NCBI GenBank assembly: GCA_038373865.1
Contig: JAXGGA010004732.1
Span: 1-64,000, forward strand
Length of the DNA: 64,000 bases
Direction of reading: 5' to 3'
Source: Uloborus plumipes
Taxonomy: Eukaryota > Arthropoda > Arachnida > Araneae > Uloboridae
Below are positions 48,490 through 60,446 of this stretch, in pieces; the first letter of the stretch is position 1, and each line of letters opens with the position of its first letter. The translations under genes and the position numbers were made by a program. The notes under the pieces are model-generated. The model did no database searches. It was given only the letters and a program-made list of their open reading frames with translations, and had not been told where the DNA came from.

Positions 48490-48925
48490 CACTGCAAAAT
48501 AGGATCTGTTGTTTTTACAGTATAATACAGGCAGCCGAGGTTCTAATTTAAACCTGTAAAATGCACGGTAATAAACTAAAACTAGCAATTTAAGTTTCTT
48601 ACTGTAAAGTTAGCAATTTTACAGTTTACTGCCGTAGAATGTAACTGTATTAAACTGTAAAAACAACAGTATAATAATGGCAGCAGAGGTTCCAGTTTAA
48701 AACTGTAAAATACACGGCAATAAACTGTAAAATTAGCAATTTTGCAGTTTATTATAGTAAAATTAGCAATTTTGCAGTTTATTATTGTAAAATTAGCAAT
48801 TTTAGTTCAATACTGCAACAGTAGAAAGTTTGCAGTTTATTTCTGTAAAATTAGATATTTCTGCAGTTTTTTACTATAAAATTAGCTGTGTTATACTGTA
48901 AAACTAACCTTCATTTTTTACAGTG
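48490..48925. mobile_element. CACTG MITE family, copy 11
   Basis: It starts CACTGCAAAATAGGATCTG and ends TTTTTTACAGTG then TA. The right half holds four AAAATTAGCAATTTTGCAGT-type units. Confidence 0.85.
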
Positions 48926-51157
48926 TAGAGATGAAATTGTTTAAAAAATATAAGCTACAAAGTACAAAGCACATACATAATAAAAGCGTCTAGTAGACAG
49001 AAAGCTCTTTGGACCTTGAAATTTCATTTTCATGACATTAAATTTAATTCAGTCCTTTTCAAGTATGGAAAGAGCATGATAATCTTCCAAAGACATTCAT
49101 AAAACATACATAATGAAGTTTTGTAAGCCAGTCTATTGTAAGTCACATACTTTGCAGGAGAGTGTAAAAACGTTTTTTACGGTACATACAAAGATTGGGA
49201 CTCGTGCCCCCACACATCTCACTGGTAAATGTTTAAAAAGGAATTTATTAAAAATAGATTTACTCTGTTATGGCACAATCCGGGATAGGATTTTTCATAA
49301 AATACAGTAATAACATGAAAATCACTGATTTTTGAATGACATTAATCTGACCCTGCGCTACAGATTTTATTAACTTTTAAAACAGTTATACTCTCAATTG
49401 ATTAGTATCATTTACTCGCAAAGGATCGAGGGTTTTTTTGTTTTTCTTCTTCTCCAAAATTCAGAGGTTTTGTCTCATTCTTATTTTAGTTTATTGATTT
49501 CGAGTATTTCGGGGAATTGTGAACCATATGGATTAATTTTACACCACATAAAATGTTTTCGTACATTCGACTTCAAATAAAAAAGTAGCTGTTCTCTGCA
49601 GCTACTGTCTATTGTGTCCACTGCTCACCGAAATCGCTGCATGGGATATGACATCAGTTTTCTATTTTTTATTTTATGAAATAAAATGGTGACACTGTAC
49701 TACGTGAATGTTTTTTTTTCATTTGATAGTTTAAAGAAGTAGCTTTTAATAATTCACAGACTATTTTAATAGTTCACAAAAGTTTATGAATGTGCTCTAG
49801 CATCATTCAGTTTCTAAAGCATAAAAGGCATATGAGAAAACTACGATCAAGTATTGTGTGATTTTTTTTTCAACTATGGACAAATGCATGAAAATCTAGT
49901 TATTTTGTGCAGATTTAATTAAGTATTTGAAAGAGAGAAGAGCATTGCATATTTTCTTTGCATATAAATCTTTGCATATTTTCTATGAGAAAATAAACAA
50001 TAAGTGAAAACCCTCATTAAAAGTGTGACAGTTTGCTCTTTTTATTAATATAGTCACAATCAGCACTTGAAAAAAAATCGTTACCAAATCGTAACAATAT
50101 TTATTTTCCTGCAAGCAATACTATTTCCGTTGTACTTGCACAATTCGAAATTGCTAGATACCTCCCAATAATAAAGGTGGCAAACATATGCTATAAATCA
50201 GAGAGAAAAATGATCTTGACGACTGTTAATCAAAGCTTTAGAAAACTTTTTGCTGTTGATTAGTTGCTTTCGGAATCCATTTTTCATCCAAAAATACATT
50301 ACAACGTCAAGCCAATTTTACAACAAAACAAAATCAAATAAAAAAAATAGATTCATTTTGACTTTCGTAATTGTTTTAGAACTTCTACCTTAGATTATAG
50401 TAAGAAAAGTAAAGGAAAAAAAAAAGAGTAACGTTATTAAAGCCCAAGATGGCACATTTAATTGCATGGCATGGTTCAGGTTGCAGGAGAATCCTCGATA
50501 TAGTTTTAAACGCCGGTTTCTTTCTAGTATCATAGGCTGAAAACTTCATCAATGTTGAAAAAGGGATTCTTTGATACCATGAAACACTTATACTCAGAAA
50601 GTTTTCAGTTTTATGCTTCAGCAACTTTTATTTTGTCATTTACTTTTTTGAGCGAAACTAAAAGATTTATTTCTGCTTTGTGAGCAATGATATAGATTTC
50701 AAAAAGAAAATTTTCGAACTGAATTTCTAAAAATTCTGTATGCAAATAGCAAAGTGATGAAAGAAAGATAAACGTAATTTTTCAAACAAGTGACATAAAA
50801 AACTAAATTAAATAAAAAAAGAATGGTAAGAAATTTGCAAAATTACAATGCGTAAAGAGAGAACTAGGTATGTTCGACAATTCTTTTCTTGAACTGCTAT
50901 TTGTTCTGTGGTCTATCTTTGTGCCTGGGAGATAAAGTGTTCTTAGTTTTAAAAAAAAGTGATAATTTGAATTACTGGATTTCCATTTATGGGCTTATAA
51001 ATGAAAAATGTGTTTATTAAAATCTAAGTACTTTATACCTCTGAACTGAGAGTATAATATGTTGAGTAACATGGTGTTTGAATATCGATTTCGAAAAAAA
51101 CAGATATAGTGTCCTTTACCTCCCTGGTACGAAACTGGTTCATGAGAATGACACAAG
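48926..51157. other. No gene recognised
   Basis: AT-rich sequence. Open frames are under 80 codons and lack features. Confidence 0.4.
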
Positions 51158-52005
51158 GATCATTCCATGTGAAATCAACAAGCCTCAAAACTTGACCATC
51201 ACCAATTTCAAAAAAAATTATAGGGTTGATTACCTCTATAAAGTGATACAAAAAACTGATTTTTAAAATTTTTTTCAGCTGTTAGTTTTTTGTGTAAAAC
51301 CGCTTAAAAAACGCAAAAAATGGAAAAAAGTGAAATTTTGAACATACAAAGATTCAATGTTCTCAGCTTCTATTGCAGCTAGAGTCTTTTCTTATATGTC
51401 ATTGTAAAGCTCTTTAAACAAGCTTTCAAATGATATATAATTTGACAAGGTTTTGTGATGCTAATACTTCAAGGTCACCAAATGCATTATTTGACCTTGA
51501 ATATTTCAAAAAGTGCATTTTTTAAAAATCTGAAAAAAATATATATATATTATTTCCTAATGTAGTGTATATGTGGTAAAATTTGCAGAATGGGACGGCA
51601 ATGGGATCTGGATGAAAAATGGAATCAACTTTTTACACTCTTACCACTTTATTGCAATGCCTGTGGCTCCTGAGGATATATAATAAGGCTCGACCGATGC
51701 ATCGGCGCCGATGATTGAAATTTTTTCCATTGGCCATCGGCATCGGCCGCCGATGCTAACATGGAAAAAACATCGGTCCATCGGCCTCAAAAATATCTAA
51801 ATGCCGATGCAAGGCCGATGTTTTTTAAATTTTTTTTCCGTTTTCTTAAGAAGGAATTCTATTTTCTCTATTTTTTACTTCACAATTAAAAGTATGTTTT
51901 GCATGTGGCTTGAAATCGGGCAGCAAACGGGAATAACACAGTTCTGGGTTTTGGAATTTTCCGAATTGGGCAGATACCGACATTTTCACAACACAGCAGA
52001 CACTT

Positions 52006-52410
52006 TCCGATTTGAATAAACTTTTTTTTTGTTGGAAAGAACTCGGCGAGTACAGCACTTTCCTACATTTCATTTTTCGATTTGAACAATTTTTGGTGAA
52101 ACTTTGAACCATTCAAACAACCTGTCCAGCGATACTAATTTCTTAGTGAACAGTCCGATTTGAACAAACTTATTTTGTTCGAAAGATCTTATCAAGGATA
52201 CTTCATTCCCGTATTTAAATTTCCAATTTAAACAATTTTTCGTTCAACATTGAACCGTTCAAGCAACCTTTCCCCACCTAATAACTTTTAAGTGAACAGT
52301 CTGAATTAAATAAACTTTTCTTTGTTCGAAAGATCTCGGCGAGGACACTTCATTCCCATATTTCGCTTTTTGATTTGAAACATTTTTCGTTCAATATTGA
52401 ACCGTTCAGA
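52006..52410. repeat. Degenerate tandem repeat, unit about 165 bp
   Basis: About 2.5 copies share GTTCGAAAGATCT, CACTTCATTCCC, CAATTTTTCGTTCAA and TTGAACCGTTCA words. Located inside the hAT element. Confidence 0.7.
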
Positions 52411-52540
52411 AAAAGACTTAACATTTGCGCCGACGGAGAAATTTAAGTTTAATGTAGATCCTGAACTTAAACGCGGGTTTCCTTCAAACTTACTTTGTTA
52501 GAAAATGGTTTTGATAAATAATGTATGTAAAGTACTTTTC

Positions 52541-52925
52541 TGAATAATCTGCAGTGAGGACTCTGCTTCCGACTCCTTGACTCTGACTCCGCAAACATGG
52601 CAGAAATGCAGGCACAGAAAAAAATGACCCACTCCTACCATTATAATTTTAGAGCTTTCGACTTCGATTGACGCATCTAATTTTTTAAAAACGACTCCGA
52701 CACCGAATCTTCGACTCCAACTCCGCCCCTACGGTAGAAATACAGGCTCGGAAAAAGACCGAGTCTTACTATTAGAAATTTTATGCCTTTGACTCTGACT
52801 CTACCTGTCGACTGCAACTGATGACTCCGACTTTTCAAACCCAACTCTGAATCCTCAACTCTAACTCAGCAAACATTGCAGAAATGCAGGCTGGGAAAAA
52901 AGGACTGACACCTACTCTTAAAAGA
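52541..52925. repeat. CTCCGACTC-rich degenerate repeat, about three units
   Basis: Units of about 130-150 bp share GACTCCGACTCC-like strings, GCAGAAATGCAGGC and GGAAAAAAGGAC. Open frames across it are not coding. Confidence 0.7.
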
Positions 52926-53660
52926 AATAACCGTACAGACGATTTTTTTTCTTTGTTTATTCATTTGTTTTATTTATTATTATTATTATTTTTTTTTTGG
53001 CAGACGATTTTTGTCTAGCAAAAATTACTCATTTAAGAACATTTTATTATTTATTTAATCAATTATTTGTTTTTAATTATGGACTACGGATTAAAAATGA
53101 AAGTCGAGACATTTTTTTAGGAACGAGGTTTTTTTTTTTTTTTTTTTTTGGTTTGATAAAATGTGTTTTGATTTGCTTCCTATTTTTAATTCTTTTTTTT
53201 TTTTCAAAACAATTAATTTTTCTACGGAAGAACTATAAAAGCTGCATTGTTTAAAAGATGCAACAAATTTAATTTTTTTTTGGTTACTTTTTAAGTGCCT
53301 ATTTCATCAGATGAAATCCGCATATTTGGTTTTTAGAAATCAGCTTTATGAGCTAAAAAGATACGTTTGACATAATTTGCCGTCTCAGATAATTAAAAGA
53401 ATATTGATCAGATGCTAGAATGTCGATGTACGGAAAAGTAGGCTCGTTGAGTTCTTGACAGAACTTCTTGTTTTGTTTAATTTTTTTTTTTTTAACGATT
53501 AAACAACATAATGGGAAGTTCTTTTACCAAGTTTGGTGTTTCTAAATCCACATATTTTTCTGAAGTCTTTTTTTTTATGTTTATTTTAAACAATAAAGCA
53601 GTTGCCTATTACTAAACACAGTTTCCGTTTCACATTTTTATCTTAAACGTTTTCGTACAT
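52926..53660. other. T-rich interior of the hAT element
   Basis: Low-complexity poly-T tracts (for example about 53130-53149). No gene. Confidence 0.5.
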
Positions 53661-55043
53661 TAGGGGTGCACAACCTTTTTCAGTAAAGGGCCACTTGCAT
53701 AACTGGAGCTCTATCGGAAGGCCGCATGGAAACTCATCATTTGAAGGGCTCATGAAGGGTAACTACCCCCCCCCCCCCACCCCTTCTTGCAGGCTTTGAG
53801 AAATTGTCACATTTACATAAAAACAACCTTAGATATATTTTTACATTGAATACATATTCTTTGCCCCCCCCCCCCCCAGGAAAATTTAAAAAATTATGAG
53901 CCTGGCAGCTTGCACCACAATTTTGCTGATGTAAATAAAATTGAAACATTGAAATATTGAATCTTTTCACTAAATGATTTCTTGAGGAAAAAATACTAAT
54001 TTTATGAAAACACAAACTGCAAAATATTTCATATCCATGATTCACAGTAAAATGGTAAACCTTTAACAGTGAAGAAAAATATTGAGCTTCTGATGCTAAG
54101 CAGTCTTTTGCAGAGGCTGAAAACATTGTAGGTTTTGAAAGAGGGGTTACATGCCTGCAATATTTTTGCAACTTAGTGCGTTAATAATGTTGAACCTTAC
54201 CACTTATTTAAACTAAGAAATTAAATATTTTATTCAGCAATACAAAATCAATATGAGTTCTAGTACAATAAGTTCCAAAAGGTACTCTTGACAAAACTGC
54301 CAACAGTGCAAAAGCAACTTGGCTGCAGTGCAAAGACAAAATTCTATCATTGGCTGGATATTGTATAAATGTCAAACAAAATAATGTGTTAATAAAAAAG
54401 TAATTATGATACCAAAATTTTTTCAAACATTGCACAGCTAAAAATTCAGGGGAATGCCATGAAACCAAAATTAGCAATTGGATGGCCGAGACTGAAACTT
54501 ATCTACCAATTTTTAGGTATGGGTTCATTGTGGATAGTTGAAATCTCCAACATGCTTGCATTTTCCTTAATATTGGTTAAGCATGGACGTCAGCAAGGCA
54601 ACTAACGCCATCTCTTTCAACATCTTTCTTAACAAAAACTCCCAAATAATTTAACTTTTACGTCTTTAGATCGATAAATATCCATTTGCCATGTGGTAAG
54701 TGCAAAAATTAAAAATGTTGGTAATTACTAGTCTGCTGTCCACTCGTTAGTAATTAAAATTGAAATTTTCAGGTCTTCTCCTTTTCCTTGCAGTCTTAAA
54801 ATCTTTCTTCAAACAAATTTTAGAGGATTTTTATTTGGCGTGTTTAGTTTAAAATCAAATCAGGAAAAACCTTTTTTTACTTCTTCTTCCCTCCTCTAAG
54901 TTAAAAGAAAAAGTTTTGAATTTTTTTTTTCAAAAAAACATTTTTTTTCTTTTCTCAACTCAAAAAATACATGGACTTGCGGGCCGCATATCGCTACGCG
55001 GCGGGCCGCATTTGGCCCGCGGACCGCAGGTTGTGCACCCCTA
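53661..55043. mobile_element. 1.4-kb non-autonomous hAT element nested in the larger hAT
   Basis: The ends TAGGGGTGCACAACCT are inverted repeats with TCGTACAT at 53653-53660 and 55044-55051 as a perfect 8-bp duplication. GGGCCACTTGC near the left end and GGCCCGCGGACCGCA near the right are the familiar hAT subterminal style. Two poly-C tracts lie inside. No transposase frame supported. Confidence 0.9.
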
Positions 55044-55829
55044 TCGTACATGTACGTGGAACTTAATTCATGAATAAAAGAGTATATTGCGAACCGATTC
55101 GGAATTGCTTTACAGAGGTTCATGTTACAAATATCGACAATTTTAATAGGAATTTTGTCAAATACCTCCCAGCCGATATCAACATCTTATTTTTTTTCCT
55201 CCATCTTTGTTGTATCTTTCTTTGTTAGTTATAAAACACTTTGCGATTATATCACTCATCTGTCACCAATTTATGATATTAGTCTGCATTGAAATTGAAA
55301 TTGATTAGTCAAAAAAAGAAAAAGAAAAAGTAAAAAGCTCATTTGGAACATCTGAAAGTATCTGCATGACTACACCCAGTACAAATGGTACGAATGAGTT
55401 CTCAATTTACTTCTTCTCTCTCTCTCATATAATTTTTGTCGAGTGGTAGTTAAATAGAAATTTAGGGCCCAAAATCTGAATGACTGAAAAGGAAGTAGAA
55501 TGATATGAATATAATTATGACCCATCAAATCTTTTATACAACATTTATTTTTCTAATCATTTGAATTTTTTTTTTTACCATCGGCCATCGGCATCGGCCA
55601 TCGGCCAATGGAAGAGGAAATAAATCGGCTATCGGCCATCGGCCAAAAAATGCCATCGGTCGAGCCTTAATATATAATACAGAAATATTGCAAACTGCGA
55701 AATGTTATTTGCAAGTGACGGTTTGCTTATTCCACGTCTTGTTTTGAGAGATTATAAATAATTCCTTTTCCGTTTCTACTAGGGTCTACTTTCGAAATAA
55801 TAGCACTTATGGGCACATTGACAACATTT

Positions 55830-56069
55830 TCAAAGTCTGGATAGTAGATAGAATTTTAGGGTCCATGAGGTTGCAACAGCTTGATTTTCTTCATCTGTGT
55901 CTAAGACGCACCTTAGCCACCAATATCCATTGTACCTGCAGATCAAGAATCCAACCATTTCTGGGCAATCAAGATCGCCTTTGACAGTTGTAGTACGTTC
56001 GATCCTTATAGTGTTGAAAATGAATATGCATTCACTTGCATCTGATTCCTGTTTAATGGCATTACACAA
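55830..56069 (-). pseudogene. TE-associated coding fragment, left-arm copy
   Basis: This is the mirror image of the plus-strand fragment at 56248-56487, with only a few substitutions. The minus strand encodes RYNGYWWLRCVLDTDEENQA, with a frame change after ATSW that moves the rest to another frame. It resembles a small domain (aromatic YDGxWWxGxV, then PhGP..F.xP) that I recall from proteins encoded by transposon-like loci. Function unknown. Confidence 0.45.
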
Positions 56070-56247
56070 TGAAGACTCTGAGTGCCTGGTGTTCTTGCCA
56101 TCATTTTTCTGGATTTCAAAGCCTCTTCTTCCATATCAAATCAATTCATTTTCAATATTGCACAATTGAAGATTATAAACAGGAAGCAGAGGCTTTGAAA
56201 TCCAGAAAAATGATGGCAAGAACAACACCAGGCACTCAGAGTCTTCA

Positions 56248-56610
56248 TTGTGTAATGCCATTAAACAGGAATCAGATGCAAGTGAATGCATATTCATTTT
56301 CAACACTATAAGGATCGAACGTGCTACAACTGTCAAAGGTGATCTTGATTGCCCAGAAATGGTTGGATTCTTGATCTGCAGGTATAATGGATATTGGTGG
56401 CTAAGGTGCGTCTTAGACACAGATGAAGAAAATCAAGCTGTTGCAGCCTCATGGACCCTCAAATTCTATCTACTATCCAGACTTTGAAAATGTTGTCAAT
56501 GTGCCCATAAGTGCTATTATTTCGAAAGTAGACCCTAGTAGAAACGGAAAAGGAATTATTTATAACCTCTCAAAACAAGACGTGGAATAAGCCAACCGTC
56601 ACTTGTAAAT
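56248..56610 (+). pseudogene. TE-associated coding fragment, right-arm copy
   Basis: The frame encodes EMVGFLICRYNGYWWLRCVL and then, after a one-base frame change near 56445, HGPSNSIYYPDFENVVNVPI and SAIISKVDPSRNGKGIIYNL. The whole resembles one continuous small domain found in TE-linked proteins, now broken. Both arms carry the same break, so the break probably predates the inverted duplication. Confidence 0.5.
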
Positions 56611-57293
56611 AACATTTCGCAGTTTGCTATATTTCTGTATTACATATCCTCAGGAGCCATAGGCATTGCAATAAAGTGGTAAGAGTGTAAAAAGTCGATT
56701 CCATTTTTCATCCAGATCCCGTTGCTGTCCCATTCTGCAAATTTTACCACATATACACTACATTAGGAAGTAATATGTATATTTTTTCAGATTTTTAAAA
56801 AATGCACTTTTTGAAATATTCAAGGTCAAATAATGCTTTTGGTGACCTTGAAATATTAACATCACGAAACCTTGTCAAATTATAGATCATTTGAAAGTTT
56901 GTTTAAAGAGCTTTACAATGACATATAACAAAAGACTTTAGCTGCAATAGAAGTTGAGAAAATTAAATCTTTGTATGTACCAAAATTCGACTTTTTGCCA
57001 TTTTTCGAGTTCTTTAGGAGGTCTCACACAAAAAACTAACAGCTGAAAAAAATTTTAAAAATCAGTTTTTTTGTGTCACTTTATAGAGGTAATCAACCCT
57101 ATAATTTTTTTTGAAATTGATGGTCAAGTTTTGAGGCTTGTTGATTTCACATGGAATGACCCAGTAATCACTTTGCCCTATGCATGATTTAAAGTGAAAA
57201 CTAGAAAACATTTTCCTTTGATTGAACTTGTCACAGAGAATTACAAATTCTTTGACGTCTCTCTGATATCATTGTATGTTAAGATTTTACATA

Positions 57294-58703
57294 TACGTTT
57301 CGACATTGAAAATGTACCTACCACCAAGAAGGAGTGGTCAGAAATTTATGCAAATTTTAGAATAGATGTACGTCACTGAGTTATGCAAATGATGTGAAAT
57401 GCGCAGCTCTACGACGCACGTCAAATAAGATATGAAGGAAGGAACGTGCAGAGTGGGCAATATTCGCGTCGTTATTTCTGCTAGACAAATTACCGAAAAA
57501 AATTGGTTTTTTTTCCCCTAGGATACAGGATACAGGATAATACCAGGCCACCGTCAACGAAGGCACTTCCAAAAAATAGACGATTTTACAAAGGGTATGA
57601 TGATCTTGCTGAGAAGGGGGGATTAATCCGTACGTCAAATCGCAGCTGATACCTACATGGATGCAAGCACGGTGCATCGGCTGTGTCGAAGATGGTTGGA
57701 ACAACGAAATGAGGCAAGATTGAGGGGTGCAGGTGCAGCCAGAGTGACGTCAGCACGTGTGGATCGACTCATTCGCCGACAAGCTGTGGCGGACCAGCAA
57801 GTCACTTGTTCCTTGATTCTGCAGCATGTGCAAGATACCCTGGATGCTCCCGTGTCGACCAGAACCATTTACCGTTGAATGATTGCACGTGGCATGCAAT
57901 CACGGCGTTCGCTAAGAAGACTGCCTTTGACCCCACAGCATAGACGCGAACGTTTGGCATGGTGCCAGACTGGAGCAACGTGGATGAAAAAACTGGCGAA
58001 ACGTCGTGTTCTCAGATGAGTCACGCTTCTGCTGCTTTTCCAGTGACAGTTGCCGCATACGTGTGTGGAGTCGACGCGGAGACAGATATAATCCGGCAGC
58101 AACTGTGGAACGTCCCACCGCGCGACAACGTGGTATAATGGGCGCTATTTTGAATTCTATGTCACCTCTAGCTAGTATTCTGAGCCCTATGACGACCCAA
58201 CGATTCTTAGATAATCTACTGCAGCCGGTGGCAATCCCCTACCTTCAGGGGATGCCTAATGCAATTTTTCAGCAGGATAACGCCCGACCACACAGGGCTC
58301 GCATCTGCAAACATGCTCTCCAAGTTATACAGATGCTTCCCTGGCAACCATACTCTCCTGGCCAGTCACCAATCGAACATGTGTGGGATGGGATTTGACG
58401 CCGTTTGTAGAGTCTGCCCTTGCCTCGTTTAGAAGACTCACTGTGGAAGATGGTTGAAAGGGAATGGAGAGCCTCCTTCAGGACACCATACGCATTCTTA
58501 TTGACTCTATGCGTGTTTCTTCGTGCATCTCTATCTGCAGTTATCCTACATCCTACTGAGCCGAAGCTGTTCTCGCTCTGTATTCTGTCTATCGTTTTGA
58601 AATAAAGATCACTTATTTTTCTTTGCTGTCTCCGACTTTATACCAAATTTCATCACTTTCCGACCACTTCTTCTTAGTGTTGCATTTTCAATGTCGAGCA
58701 GTG
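57294..58703 (+). mobile_element. Tc1-like transposon relic, about 1.41 kb
   Basis: The right end (inverted) CACTGCTCGACATTGAAAAT matches a decayed left end TTTCGACATTGAAAAT, with TA on each side (about 57292 and 58704). ACTAAGAAGAAGTGGTC on the right matches ACCAAGAAGGAGTGGTC on the left. It encodes a degenerate transposase. It is older than the Tc1 at 30280, judging by its ends and frame. Confidence 0.82.
57657..58560 (+). pseudogene. Tc1-like transposase pseudogene, catalytic core legible
   Basis: Fragments in shifting frames: a DNA-binding region (57657-57878, ending TRTIYR then a stop), then VFSDESRF (first Asp), FQQDNARPH (second Asp) and QSPIEHVWD (third acid, Glu). Second and third acids are 32 residues apart. 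From 58006 to 58398 the core is open for 130 codons, then ends in TGA. Stops and frame changes make it inactive. Confidence 0.85.
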
Positions 58704-58992
58704 TATTTGCTTTTATCCTAGAGAACGCGTCAAATACTATATGCGAAGCTACGGAGATAGATTTCCAAAAACAAGAGCAAATTTTGAAGTATGAACGCAG
58801 CACAGAGATGAACGTTCTTATGAGTGTTTTGTAACAAACGAGTTTTCGCAGTTCTTTGTTTAATCAATCAACATGTAGAATTAAGTGTAGAGCTAAAATT
58901 AAAATAATTTTGTCATGCAAACTTTTAATATGTCTTTTTGCATTGAAAATGAATTAAAGACTTTCAGTTTAAGCTTCGTCCAACTCAAAAAC

Positions 58993-59025
<33 letters not shown>

Positions 59026-59795
59026 CAACTTGAAATATAGCAAACGGAAACCCATTTGTCTTTTCCTATGATGAAGCATTTCTGCGTTTCTGAGTAAGAT
59101 GTAAATGCCTGTATGAGCTCAAATTTTGCGCTGTCTGAATTATGTAAGTTCCTCATAAAATGTACAAACAAGTGATCTTTAGGTCTGAGTTTAAAAAAAA
59201 AAGAAAACAGCTTTGCTAGGCATTCTTTTAAAATGTTTTTCCATTCGCAAAATAGATATAAATTTCAATTTAAACTCAGATCGATTCGATCACTCAAAAG
59301 CGAAAGAAACTTGAAATGTAGCATACAGAGAGCCATTTATCTTTTCATATGCTGATACTACTTGCATTTCTGCGTTTCTGAATGAGATTTAAATGCCCGC
59401 ATGAGCTCAAACTTTGTCTCGTCTCGATCCCATGTTATCGGGGCAGAGACTGAAGATAGAGAGAGAGAGGGGGGGGGGTCGAGAAATTGATTGGATCTTG
59501 CCTCGTCACCAGCTGGGAATGGAGCCACTAAGAACGAAACAGAGACTTCGGAAACGTCTTTTCTGATCAAGTTCTGATTTAAGGAATGGATGGGTTCTCG
59601 TTCAGTCATCTTATTTTCGTCATCAAAAATTCTTGAAAGTAATTGTTAGACAACGGTCTTACTTCAGTTGCATTCATTTCAATCTCTGTTATATTTTGGA
59701 GCTTGCAAAAGTAAAATTATCAAGGAAAATATGAGTTTGTTCTGTTTTAAGCAATGGGTGGACTCTAGTCCATTCGTTTTATTTTTCTCAACAAT
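58704..59795. repeat. Old internal duplication, A/T runs
   Basis: About 59030-59140 and 59305-59415 are diverged direct copies (both have CATTTCTGCGTTTCTGA and ATGAGCTCAAA). A T run lies at 58997-59022 and a GA/G run at 59457-59479. No gene recognised. Confidence 0.5.
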
Positions 59796-60446
59796 TCTGT
59801 ACCTCAGAAGCAGACTAACGTAAGTCCAGTTTTGTAACTTTTTAGGAGAGGGGGAAAAACGATTATCGGATGCATGCAAAGGATCCCAAGTAGCATCAAC
59901 TCATCGGATTTTGCTCGGCCGATCAACAAACTCCTCGTAAACAGATCCTGTAACGCACGATGACATCGTTCCGATCAGTATCCGAGCACGGTTTTCGATG
60001 AGCTACTTTTCATCGGAAAGCGATATCCTTCCGATCAACTTTCCCGATGAAAATAAGATGAGCTATATTCCATCAGAAAACGAGATCCTTCCGATCAAGT
60101 TTCCCGATGTAATTCCTCGGCACGGGACTGTTCTGCTCGTAAATTGCTCCAAATCTCATCGTATTCTCATCGGATTTTGCTGCTCGGATTCTGCTTGGCC
60201 GATGAGACATATTGGATGATCGGCCGATGAGAATTTTATCGGGTTTCGATGAATGGCCGATCATCGGCCGATGAGATGATGCTGCTAGGGATGGGACTCG
60301 AGCTCTTTTCATGGTGATAAATAATTATGAAGGAATTTGTTTTATAGAATATCGCTCTCATGGGTCGATGCGGAATAAGATTCTACATGCAATAAAGTAA
60401 AAATCGCCATTTTTGGACTTACGTCGTTATGGTTCTGAGGTGCAGA
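59796..60446. mobile_element. Second copy of the TCTGTACCTCAGAA MITE, split by another element
   Basis: The ends TCTGTACCTCAGAAGCAG and the inverted CTGAGGTGCAGA match the element at 12017-12258, as do inner words such as CTCATGGGTCGATGC and AAAATCGCCATTTTTGGAC. The extra length is the nested element 59885-60290. Confidence 0.75.
59885..60290. mobile_element. Nested MITE rich in CCGATGAGA words
   Basis: It starts CCCAAGTAGCATCAACTCAT and ends, inverted, CCCTAGCAGCATCATCTCAT. The centre contains duplicated CGAGATCCTTCCGATCAA-type units and GGCCGATGAGA palindromes. The target duplication is unclear. Superfamily not assigned. Confidence 0.65.

Larger units (their letters stand above)
51684..55669. 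mobile_element. 4.0-kb non-autonomous hAT element with 8-bp duplication
   Basis: The ends TAAGGCTCGACCGATG are perfect inverted repeats, flanked by ATATATAA at 51676-51683 and 55670-55677. The right arm of the palindrome gives the empty-site sequence and confirms the borders. Subterminal zones are full of CATCGGC words. Inside are a roughly 165-bp tandem repeat, a CTCCGACTC-rich repeat and a second hAT element. I see no transposase frame. Confidence 0.9.
51158..57166. repeat. Palindrome with roughly 1-kb arms, left arm split by a nested hAT
   Basis: Left arm 51158-51683 plus 55678 to about 56130; right arm about 56181-57166; spacer about 50 bp. The outer ends read GTCATTCCATGTGAAATCAA in inverted orientation. 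With the hAT and one 8-bp duplication removed, the arms are about 980 bp each, diverged by scattered substitutions. Each arm carries the same TE-associated coding fragment. It is either a foldback transposon or an inverted duplication of a TE unit. Confidence 0.88.

Noticed and set aside
52541..52925. Possible coding repeat (CTCCGACTC)
   Set aside because: Degenerate, with stops and frame changes, inside a non-autonomous hAT.
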